From assembly GCA_910585655.1 (NCBI GenBank), contig CAJUFW010000149.1:2258-8516 (forward strand): 6,259 nucleotides of DNA, in the 5' to 3' direction. Positions within the stretch are counted from its first letter, which is position 1. Every line of letters begins with the position of its first letter. Shown here in pieces: positions 1-6,206 of this stretch. This DNA is from an uncultured Lachnospiraceae bacterium. Lineage in GTDB: Bacteria; Bacillota_A; Clostridia; Lachnospirales; Lachnospiraceae. A program made the translations under genes and the position numbers. The notes under the pieces are model-generated. The model was given only the letters and a program-made list of their open reading frames with translations, did not search any database and was not told the origin of the DNA.

Positions 1-2
1 AT

Positions 3-161
3 GCGGAAAAATATGGAATTGTCAAAGATTCTGTGATCTTATTAGAGCAGGTTCGGACGATTGATAAAACGAGGTTGAAGGAGAAAGTGTGCCATCTCGA
101 TCAGGAAGCGCTGTCTAAAATCGACCAGGCGCTGATTGTGAGCTTTTCCTTACGTACATAG
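3..161 (+). CDS. mazF: MazF/EndoA-type mRNA interferase toxin, C-terminal part (5' end outside window)
   Basis: This is the last 52 codons of a MazF/PemK-family endoribonuclease, the toxin that cuts single-stranded mRNA at short sites and is held inactive by a MazE-type antitoxin. The frame is open from the left edge to a TAG at 159-161. The visible protein runs YGIVKDSVILLEQVRTIDK, then RLKEKVCHLD and a tail ending SFSLRT. This closely follows, from memory, the C-terminal half of Bacillus subtilis EndoA (NdoA), including the DSVILLEQ-RTIDK block and the HLD-E turn before the last helix. Family members are about 110-120 residues long, so roughly half the protein is present. The N-terminal catalytic Arg and Thr lie before the window and cannot be checked. 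The antitoxin would be expected just upstream, also unseen. The gene converges on the histidine kinase and appears unrelated to the sulfatase locus. Family assignment is firm; activity is unknown. Confidence 0.9.
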   Translation, partial: AEKYGIVKDSVILLEQVRTIDKTRLKEKVCHLDQEALSKIDQALIVSFSLRT

Positions 162-232
162 GATGACCGTTCCATAGGAAGGAGCTATTCCATTGGGACA
201 GAATGGGACATGTACGGAGCAGGAAAGGGCAG

Positions 233-281
233 TACAACAAAAGAAAGGAGCCATGACCGGCTACTGTCGGTCTGGCTCCTT
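233..281 (-). terminator. Rho-independent terminator for the kinase operon (minus strand)
   Basis: A long hairpin is formed by AAGGAGCCA (245-253) with TGGCTCCTT (273-281) and GACCG (255-259) with CGGTC (268-272). One base, T254, is bulged and the loop has eight bases. Read on the minus strand, the stem is followed by a T-rich run (TCTTTTGTTGT, 244 down to 234), as expected of an intrinsic terminator. It lies about 120 bases past the stop of the histidine kinase. On the plus strand the stem is followed by CCTTCG with no T run, so it would stop MazF transcription only weakly. Apart from this hairpin and a small AGTGA/TCACT stem near 309-322, I see nothing in the non-coding stretch 162-400. Confidence 0.8.
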
Positions 282-400
282 CCTTCGTATAATAGGGTGG
301 GAGTAGAAAGTGATTTATCACTATCCGAGTTTTATTATAGAGGGAAATTGTGTTAAAAGTGTGTCTGAAAAATAAAAGAAAAAGAAACAGGGAGAGCAGG

Positions 401-2119
401 CTAGGGCGTATCTGGCTGCAGCGGGATAAGAAAAGAAACACAAGTATATTCTCCCTGTACGCTTTCGATCGTTAAATGGAACGGTGTTCCGTAATATAGC
501 TGAAGCCGCTGGTTGATATTGACTAGGGAAATCCCTTTGGTATCATAATGCTCTTTGTTATCGTTAAGCTGGGAACGGATATCTGCCAGCTTTTCCGGTG
601 AAATTCCAATACCGTTATCGGTAACGGATATCCTAAGCCGTTCTTCGGGCAGGATTTGAGCGCAGACCGTGATAGAAAGAGGGTTGCCGGAAGAGAGAGG
701 GGCGTGGGTCATACAATTTTCCAGCAGCGGCTGAAGAAGCTGGCGGAGGATGCGGTAGTTGCATAGAATGTCCTCTACTTCATATTCCACGAAAAAGCAA
801 TGATCGTAGCGGACGTTCATGATATAAACATATTGTTCCAGGATCTGGAATTCATCAAACAGGTTAATATAGTCGGTGGGAAGATAAGCATAGCGCATAA
901 TATTCCCCAGTCCTTCCGTCATTTGGGCAATGTCTTCTGCCTGGTAGCGGTCAGAAAGGATTTTAATGGAATTTAGAGTATTGAAAATAAAATGCGCATC
1001 GATCTGTTTGCGTAGGAGATAGGTTTTGTACTTGGCTTCCTTTAGAGCGGACTCATAGAGGCGCTGCTGGTTGAGAAAGGCGCGGTGACTGAAATCGTCG
1101 ATACGCGCCAGCATTTGATTGATCGTCTGCGCCAGCTTGACAATCTGTAAGCTCTGGTAAATATGAGGCTGGAAGATAAGACGACCTTTGGCGCCCTGGC
1201 TGCCGAGGGAATCTAAAACAGAAATAATATAATTGATCGGCAAAAAGATCATATGGTTGATGGAACGGCTGATCAGAACAGAGATAACAATCAGAACGAC
1301 GATCAGCAGGAACGTACTTTTGATAAAAAGGCTCTGATAAGGAATCAGTTTGGAATTGTCCTGTAAAATGGTCAGTTGAATGTCAGAAGGAAACAAGGTC
1401 TGTTCGGAAAGCGCGATCTGGCTTTTTTTCTTTTTGGTCAGCGAGGTAAAATCCGTATAAAGCAATTCCTCGCGGTTGCTAAGAAGGATTTGGTGGCGCT
1501 TGTTGGCGAGAGCGACCGATAGACCGCTCATACCGGAATAGCTATCAAGATAGTTTTGAATATAATCGCAGCGGGAAAGCAGGACAGCCCAGCCGATTTG
1601 TTCTAGGGGGAAGGAACGGGTACTATAGATAGGAATATAGGCGACAAGGTAGGTATCGTCCTCAATGATCTGTAAGGAATAGGAGGGAGGCTCCTGCTTT
1701 TGCACGCTTTCATAAAGCTTCCGGCAGACGGCGGCAGAAAACGCTTCTCCATATTCGTAGCGATGCCCCAGACTGTCATAAATAAGGATAGTAGTCAGAG
1801 AAGAATCTTCTTTTAAAAGGCTTCGCATCTGCTTGTAAATATTGACAGGATCCTGGTAGCGGTTGGCAGGATTTTCTTCTAAGAGAAAACGGCTGATATA
1901 CGCGTCGAAGGAGAGAGCTTCCGCAGTTCCTTTTAGCAAGAAAATTTCCTTTTGTATTTTATTGGTAAGCTGGGTGGATATAAAGGACATGACTTCTAAA
2001 GTCCCCTTTTTGGTATAGGAACTCATAGCTGAAAAATAAAAAAGCTGCATAGAAAGGATCAGCGCCATAAGCAGCAACATACTGTAAAGATAAATTTCTT
2101 TTAAAGTTTTATGCTTCAT
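401..2119 (-). CDS. YesM-like membrane sensor histidine kinase
   Basis: This 572-residue sensor kinase should autophosphorylate on His375 and pass the phosphate to an AraC-type response regulator. Its layout is typical of the YesM (LytS/His_kinase) family. A first membrane helix spans about residues 11-31. An extracellular sensing region of about 230 residues follows, then a second helix at about 265-284. A HAMP-like linker leads into the His_kinase block with the phospho-acceptor motif KQIDAHFIFNTLNS (371-384; the family norm is QINPHFLYNTLN, so N-to-D and P-to-A are mild changes). The N box is LLQPLLENCMTH (461-472), the G1 box DNGIGIS (501-507), and the G2-like segment KGISLVNINQRL (528-539). 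No key residue is missing. The ATG at 2117-2119 has GGAG eight bases upstream and overlaps the regulator's stop by 11 bases, pointing to translational coupling. YesM-type kinases commonly sense sugars or oligosaccharides next to uptake and degradation genes; the signal here is inferred, not shown. Its partner regulator is truncated. Confidence 0.93.
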   Translation of the reverse strand: MKHKTLKEIYLYSMLLLMALILSMQLFYFSAMSSYTKKGTLEVMSFISTQLTNKIQKEIFLLKGTAEALSFDAYISRFLLEENPANRYQDPVNIYKQMRSLLKEDSSLTTILIYDSLGHRYEYGEAFSAAVCRKLYESVQKQEPPSYSLQIIEDDTYLVAYIPIYSTRSFPLEQIGWAVLLSRCDYIQNYLDSYSGMSGLSVALANKRHQILLSNREELLYTDFTSLTKKKKSQIALSEQTLFPSDIQLTILQDNSKLIPYQSLFIKSTFLLIVVLIVISVLISRSINHMIFLPINYIISVLDSLGSQGAKGRLIFQPHIYQSLQIVKLAQTINQMLARIDDFSHRAFLNQQRLYESALKEAKYKTYLLRKQIDAHFIFNTLNSIKILSDRYQAEDIAQMTEGLGNIMRYAYLPTDYINLFDEFQILEQYVYIMNVRYDHCFFVEYEVEDILCNYRILRQLLQPLLENCMTHAPLSSGNPLSITVCAQILPEERLRISVTDNGIGISPEKLADIRSQLNDNKEHYDTKGISLVNINQRLQLYYGTPFHLTIESVQGEYTCVSFLIPLQPDTP

Positions 2120-2456
2120 GTTGTTTTCTCCATTCCGAAGGGGTACAGGAATAATGCTGCTGAAATACCCGACAAAAATAAAAATAGTCCGGATAGCCGC
2201 AGAGACTGGCGATTTCTTTGACCTGTTTCTGGGATTTTTTTAAGTAAAGACACGCCTTTTCCATCCGTTTTTGAGTGATATAAGTAGAAAAAGTAGTGTT
2301 CATATAGCGGTTGAAATAGCCGCCGACGGTGTTGGAGGAAAGCGCCGTTTGTTCTGCGACAAAGGAAAGAGTAAGTTTTTCTTCCAAATGTGCGTCAATA
2401 TATTCCAATACTACACGAAAACGGTCGTGATAGGCTTCATAAGGCTGCGCCGCCGC
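2109..2456 (-). pseudogene. AraC-type response regulator (YesN-like), C-terminal DNA-binding domain only
   Basis: The last ~115 codons of an AraC-family regulator end in a TAA at 2109-2111. The two helix-turn-helix units are clear. The first is LTLSFVAEQTALSSNTVGGYF. The second is KQVKEIASLCGYPDYFYFCRVF, followed by the family's closing segment SCTPSEWRK. The domain is preceded by YHDRFRVVLEYIDAHLEEK, the usual linker helix, so the protein reads sensibly up to about 2450. Beyond that the frame stays open to a TGA at 2568-2570 but runs antisense through sulfatase sequence. Partners of YesM-type kinases normally carry an N-terminal receiver domain with the phosphorylated Asp; none is present. 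A TTG at 2406-2408 could in principle start a 99-residue HTH-only protein, but I see no ribosome binding site for it. I read this as a gene cut by a rearrangement or by a misassembly. If translated, the stump could bind DNA without phospho-control. Confidence 0.82.
2128..2131 (-). promoter_or_regulatory. Ribosome binding site of the histidine kinase, inside the regulator gene
   Basis: GGAG on the minus strand lies eight bases before the kinase ATG and within the last codons of the AraC-type regulator. It fixes the kinase start at 2119 and fits coupled translation of the two genes. Confidence 0.7.
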
Positions 2457-2470
2457 GGGACTATCCGGTA
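2440..2470. other. Breakpoint joining two 5'-truncated genes head to head
   Basis: Minus-strand coding sense of the AraC-type regulator holds up to about 2450. Plus-strand sulfatase homology begins at about 2464 (PVEPGKRDTLAEL, matching the loop before ELTQTFDIFPT in the intact sulfatase at 3143). A short GC-rich run (GCTGCGCCGCCGCGGG, 2445-2460) lies between and stands out from the flanking sequence. No insertion sequence, integrase or target-site duplication is visible. The true edge may sit anywhere in this interval. Confidence 0.75.
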
Positions 2471-3100
2471 GAGCCAGGGAAAAGAGATACTCTGGCAGAG
2501 CTGGTGGACTTTTATGCGACCGCGATGGAGTTTGCCGGGGTGGAGCCGACGCACGATCAGTTTGGTATCAGCCTTTTGCCGGTGTTGGCAGACAAGCAGG
2601 TGTCCGTCCGGAACTATGCCCATAGCGAAGGCGGGCGGATGGCGTATGAATGGCAGAGCGACGAATACCATGCGACGGCAGATACCGTGGCGACTTCTCC
2701 GGAAAACCATTACTATCCAAAGCAGAAGGCGCAAAGCGATCCGCTGGCACATGCCAAAGGGACAATGGTGACAGACGGACGTTATAAGTATGTCCATCGT
2801 ACGTTGGGAAGCTCAGAGTTTTATGATTTAAAGCAGGATGCGAAAGAGCGGCATAACGAAATCAACAATCCGGTCTATGCGAAAGAGATCGCCCGCTTCC
2901 GTTTAGAGCTTTTGGACTGGTACCAGTCTACGTGCGATATCGTACCAAGAGATATGGACAGGAGATTTTCCAACGCCCAGCTCTGGAATATGATGGAAAA
3001 GCGCTGTCTGCCGGGAAATGAAGAGGCGGTAAAGCGGCTGATCTGGGAAGGTGCAAACCTGGGGACGATTGCTGCTGCGGCTACTAGGAAACCAGAATAA
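2464..3100 (+). pseudogene. Sulfatase, C-terminal fragment lacking the catalytic N-terminal part
   Basis: About 211 codons of an S1-family sulfatase end in TAA at 3098-3100. The visible part covers the end of the catalytic domain (LAELVDFYATAMEFAG, the usual dimension of the helix after the PLIIR-PG strand), then HDQFGISL, ENHYYPKQ, DGRYKYVHRT and EFYDLKQDAKERHNEI, which is the standard C-terminal sulfatase subdomain signature. A longer tail follows the STCDIVPRD element. By comparison with the intact sulfatase just downstream, about 330-340 residues are missing. The missing part includes the formylglycine Cys signature, the N-terminal metal ligands and the SDHGD motif, so no sulfatase activity is possible. 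The plus-strand frame stays open further upstream, to an ATG at 2390, but that stretch is antisense to the regulator, has no sulfatase character, and I do not accept it as a start. The fragment sits 42 bases before the next sulfatase and was probably the first gene of the sulfatase operon. Confidence 0.85.
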
Positions 3101-3103
3101 AAC

Positions 3104-3120
3104 TTCCATCAGAGATGGGA
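3104..3120 (+). other. Small intercistronic hairpin before the first intact sulfatase
   Basis: TTCCATC and GATGGGA form a seven-pair stem (one T-G wobble) around a three-base AGA loop, a few bases after the fragment's stop and just before the ribosome binding site of the next gene. There is no T run after it, so it is not a terminator. It might stabilise mRNA ends or be chance; a stem of this size is weak evidence. Confidence 0.3.
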
Positions 3121-3127
3121 TCAAACG

Positions 3128-3133
3128 AGGAGG
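3128..3133 (+). promoter_or_regulatory. Ribosome binding site of sulfatase 3143-4639
   Basis: AGGAGG lies nine bases before the ATG at 3143. It decides the start: a second ATG follows directly at 3146, but the first has the better spacing. I see no promoter in the short gap, so transcription should come from upstream, where the original promoter region is now missing. Confidence 0.8.
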
Positions 3134-3142
3134 TATTGTTGT

Positions 3143-4639
3143 ATGATGAATTATGTATTCTTTTTTCCGGATGAATACCGGGCGTCCAGTATGGGGTGTT
3201 ATGGCAATACGTATGTAAAAACGCCGAATTTTGATCGGCTGGCAGCAGAAGGGACATTGTTTGAGAACAATTATTCGGCGCATCCGGTCTGTGTAGCGTC
3301 CCGCTGCAGTCTGATGACAGGATGGTATCCGCATGTGGCAGGCTTTCGGACGTTGAAACATTATTTACAGCCATGGCACCCGAATTTCCTTCAATACATC
3401 CATGATGCGGGTTTTGAAGTGCATGTGTACGGAAAAAATCATATGTTTTCCGAAGAGGTCTACTTTGATTGTATCGACAAATACCTCTATGTAGATTTCG
3501 GGCATGGAAACGGCAAGCATTATAAAGGAAATGTTCCAGGCGCCGAGGAACAAGACGGCAATATGAACGGCGGCGGCAGGAACAAGGCTTCTTTGGGTGG
3601 AATTGCCGGAGAGGTGAAGGACTATACGATGCTCTTAGATCCGATTCCGGACGACGAACTGGAACATCTTAATGATACGAAATGTGTTGAGGCAGCCGTT
3701 CGTGCAATCCGGGAGTGGAAGCCGGGAGATAAGCCGTTTTTTATCTTTTTGCCGACCTTTTTCCCACATGCGCCGTATTCCATAACACAGCACTTTATGG
3801 ATATGTACCAGGCGGAAGATTTGCCGATCCTGCCTCCTGATTTGGAAGGAAAGCCAGAGCTGCAAAAGCTAATACGGCAGTACCGGGAACTGGGGGATAC
3901 GGACGAGATGGTTTACCGGAAAATCCATGCGGCGTATCTGGCGATGTGTTCCTATACGGATATGCTGCTAGGACGGGTGTTAGAGGCTCTAAAAGAGAGC
4001 GGGCTGGAAGATAATACGACGGTGATTGCTTCTTCGGATCATGGAGACTGGGCAGGCGACTGGGGACTGATTGAAAAATGGCCGAATGCGATGGATGATG
4101 ATCTGACCAAGGTGCCGTTGATTATCCGCAGACCAGGACAGCCAGCCGGACACCGGGTGGAGGAACTGACGCAGACCTTTGATATTTTTCCGACTATCTG
4201 CGAGTGGGAAGGCATTGAAATCAAACACGATCAGTTTGGTATTTCCTTAGCAAAACAAGTAGCCGGAGCAAACGGAGATCCGGAACGAGTGGTATTTTGT
4301 GAGGGCGGCTATGATACGAGAGAACCGCATTGTTTTGAAGGGACGGGAGGCTTTGCCGCGTTTATGAAGCCGCATACCATTTATTATCCGAAAATGATCC
4401 AGCAGCAGAAATCGCCGGAAAGCGTCTGCCGGGTGGTGATGCTGCGCAACAGCCGTTATAAGCTGAATGTACGGACAAACGGAGACAATGAGCTTTATGA
4501 TATGAAATCGGATCCAACGGAGCTGCATAACCTGTATAATGAGGATTCCTACCAAGGTTTGGTAAACGAACTGCAAAAGGAAATGCTTACCTGGATGATT
4601 CATACCTCGGATACCGTGCCAAGAGAAGGGCATGAATAG
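3143..4639 (+). CDS. S1-family sulfatase, Cys-type (CxAxR signature), probably cytoplasmic
   Basis: This 498-residue enzyme should hydrolyse a sulfate ester from a carbohydrate or similar substrate, using a formylglycine made from Cys50. The signature is PVCVASRCSLMTG, the CxAxR variant of CxPxR, with Arg54 in place. Other expected active-site residues are visible: Asp10-Glu11 near the N-terminus (Asp-Asp or Asp-Gln in most relatives), YGKNHM with Lys98 and His100, FFPHAPY with His209, SSDHGD with Asp299 and His300, and Lys312. The C-terminal subdomain has SRYKLN and ELYDMKSDPTELHNL. The length is normal for the family. The catalytic domain begins at residue 3 with no signal peptide or lipobox, so it probably acts inside the cell on imported sulfated sugars. 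It is the first intact gene of an operon with the sulfatase 20 bases downstream, and it is a paralogue of the upstream fragment. It needs a sulfatase-maturating enzyme, not seen here. Substrate cannot be told from sequence. Confidence 0.93.
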   Translation: MMNYVFFFPDEYRASSMGCYGNTYVKTPNFDRLAAEGTLFENNYSAHPVCVASRCSLMTGWYPHVAGFRTLKHYLQPWHPNFLQYIHDAGFEVHVYGKNHMFSEEVYFDCIDKYLYVDFGHGNGKHYKGNVPGAEEQDGNMNGGGRNKASLGGIAGEVKDYTMLLDPIPDDELEHLNDTKCVEAAVRAIREWKPGDKPFFIFLPTFFPHAPYSITQHFMDMYQAEDLPILPPDLEGKPELQKLIRQYRELGDTDEMVYRKIHAAYLAMCSYTDMLLGRVLEALKESGLEDNTTVIASSDHGDWAGDWGLIEKWPNAMDDDLTKVPLIIRRPGQPAGHRVEELTQTFDIFPTICEWEGIEIKHDQFGISLAKQVAGANGDPERVVFCEGGYDTREPHCFEGTGGFAAFMKPHTIYYPKMIQQQKSPESVCRVVMLRNSRYKLNVRTNGDNELYDMKSDPTELHNLYNEDSYQGLVNELQKEMLTWMIHTSDTVPREGHE

Positions 4640-4647
4640 AAAACGAA

Positions 4648-4654
4648 AGAGGGG
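4648..4654 (+). promoter_or_regulatory. Ribosome binding site of sulfatase 4660-6168
   Basis: AGAGGGG ends five bases before the ATG at 4660. The site lies within the 20-base gap after the previous stop, so the two sulfatases are almost certainly co-transcribed. Confidence 0.7.
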
Positions 4655-4659
4655 ATAAA

Positions 4660-6168
4660 ATGGCAAAGCCGGATATTTTAGTCTTTATGAGTGATCAGCA
4701 TACTTCTTATTTTACTGGTTATTTCGGGCAAAATGTAGATACGCCGAACTTGGATCGGCTGGCAGCGGAGGGAACCCGCTTTGACCATACGTATACGCCG
4801 TGTCCGCTTTGTGTTCCGGCGCGGATGGCGATGATGAGTACGCTGCAGGCATACCGTACGGGCATTTATACCAACGACGATACGCTGCCGGATTTACAGC
4901 CTACTTTTTTACATCCGTTGGTAGAGGCAGGCTATGAAACGGTACTGTGCGGCAGAATGCACTTTGTAGGAGCCGATCAGAGGCACGGTTTTACCAAACG
5001 GATTGCTCCGGATACAACGCCGGTCAGTTGGACGCGCCCGGTAAAAAAGCTGCAGGAACAGAGGGGCGTTTTGGTGCGTACCTTTGCTGATGTGGGAGCT
5101 GTCCAGGTGGTAGGAGGAGGGGAATCCCCGGTAATTTACTATGATCAGGTGGTCGTACAGAGCGCCCTGGATTATTTAAAGGAGGATCATGAAAAGCCGC
5201 AGTTTATTTTAGTCGGTACCTACGGTCCGCATTTCCCGTATATCACCAGACCAGAGCTGTTCGAGAAATATATGAATCGGGTAGAAGCCTCAAAGCTTTT
5301 ACAGGAACTACCGGATTATATGAATGAAGTGCTGCTTCGGCGGCGGCGGATCGTCAGTGAAGAGGTGGCAAAAGGCTGTGTGGCTGCTTATTGCGGCTTG
5401 ATCGAACAGATGGACGAGCAAATCGGACAGGTACGGCAGGCATTTGAGGCATTTACCAAGCGCAGAGGAACAGAACAGGTATTTTGCTATCTTTCGGATC
5501 ATGGCGATCAGGTAGGGGATCGAAGCCTCTTTGGAAAAGATGCCTTTTTTGAGAAATCCATTAAAGTGCCGATGCTGTTTGCCGGAGACGGGATTGCCAA
5601 AGGGCATATCGTCAAATCGCCGTCGAGTATCTTAGATTTAGGGCCAACTTTGTGGGGACTGGCAGGAACCAAAAAACTTCCACAGACCGATGGAGTAGAC
5701 CTGGGTGAATATCTGCATGGAAAGCAGGAAATTGATGAGAAACGGGTGATTTTTAGCGAACTTTTAGACGGGTTTCGTGCGATGGGAGACACCTATCATT
5801 ATGGACGGATGGTGGTCAAAGGAAACTACAAATATATTTCCTATGATGGCTATGAAAAACAGGATATGCTCTTTGACATAGAGAACGATCCGGACGAAAT
5901 GCAAAACCGGATAGAAGAGGAACCGGAGCTTGCCGACGCGCTGAGAAAAGAGCTGATGGAACGAACCGATCCAAAAGAGATTCTCCGGACGCAAGCCGTT
6001 CACGATCAGCGAGCCGACTGGATGCGGGCAGTGGAGGCGGCGACCGTAATTGACGATTCCGAACGCTGGCAGGAAAATCCGCCGACTGCCAGAGGGCAGT
6101 TAGCAGTCGGCGTGACAGAACCACTAGAAGCAGACGCGCCGCTGCCATGGGGAAAGCCAAAGGGATAG
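4660..6168 (+). CDS. S1-family sulfatase, Cys-type (CxPxR signature), probably cytoplasmic
   Basis: This 502-residue sulfatase has the classic signature PLCVPARMAMMS, with Cys51 as the formylglycine precursor and Arg55. Metal and catalytic residues are present: Asp12-Gln13 in MSDQH, His101 in GRMHF, His191 in GTYGPHFPY, Asp280-His281 in LSDHGD, and Lys293 in LFGKDAFFEKS. Position 99 is Arg where many sulfatases have Lys (GKWH or GKMH); I recall Arg in some Firmicute relatives, so this may be a subfamily trait and not a defect. The C-terminal subdomain is marked by GNYKYISYDG and LFDIENDPDEM (404-414). The last ~65 residues, ending PLPWGKPKG, form a tail without a recognised domain. There is no signal peptide, so a cytoplasmic location is inferred. 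It differs clearly from the sulfatase upstream and probably acts on a different sulfate position or sugar. It is the last visible gene of the operon; a group II intron end lies about 38 bases downstream in the opposite orientation. Confidence 0.93.
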   Translation: MAKPDILVFMSDQHTSYFTGYFGQNVDTPNLDRLAAEGTRFDHTYTPCPLCVPARMAMMSTLQAYRTGIYTNDDTLPDLQPTFLHPLVEAGYETVLCGRMHFVGADQRHGFTKRIAPDTTPVSWTRPVKKLQEQRGVLVRTFADVGAVQVVGGGESPVIYYDQVVVQSALDYLKEDHEKPQFILVGTYGPHFPYITRPELFEKYMNRVEASKLLQELPDYMNEVLLRRRRIVSEEVAKGCVAAYCGLIEQMDEQIGQVRQAFEAFTKRRGTEQVFCYLSDHGDQVGDRSLFGKDAFFEKSIKVPMLFAGDGIAKGHIVKSPSSILDLGPTLWGLAGTKKLPQTDGVDLGEYLHGKQEIDEKRVIFSELLDGFRAMGDTYHYGRMVVKGNYKYISYDGYEKQDMLFDIENDPDEMQNRIEEEPELADALRKELMERTDPKEILRTQAVHDQRADWMRAVEAATVIDDSERWQENPPTARGQLAVGVTEPLEADAPLPWGKPKG

Positions 6169-6206
6169 ATTGGAAACAGATAGAAAGAAACCAGAAATGG
6201 TGTTGA

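Noticed and set aside
194..210. Short direct repeat TGGGACA twice in the non-coding gap
   Set aside because: Two seven-base copies three bases apart are too short to support an operator or attachment site without further evidence.
288..293. TATAAT as a promoter -10 box on the plus strand
   Set aside because: There is no -35-like hexamer at 16-18 bases upstream, it lies beside a terminator hairpin, and no plus-strand gene follows for 2 kb.
115..441. Minus-strand open frame of 108 codons across the mazF/kinase gap
   Set aside because: It overlaps the MazF end and the kinase end, spans the terminator, and has a low-complexity Leu/Phe/Ser composition with no family character.
2390..2463. ATG at 2390 as the true start of the sulfatase fragment, giving a 236-residue protein
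   Set aside because: The first ~25 residues are antisense to the regulator's coding sequence, have no sulfatase similarity, and no good ribosome binding site precedes the ATG.
2411..2797. Minus-strand open frame of 128 codons opposite the sulfatase fragment
   Set aside because: It is antisense to clear sulfatase coding sequence and its composition (many Arg, His, Cys) is typical of a shadow frame.
2903..3361. Minus-strand open frame of 152 codons spanning the start of the first intact sulfatase
   Set aside because: It crosses two recognisable coding regions and a ribosome binding site in antisense and shows no protein family features.
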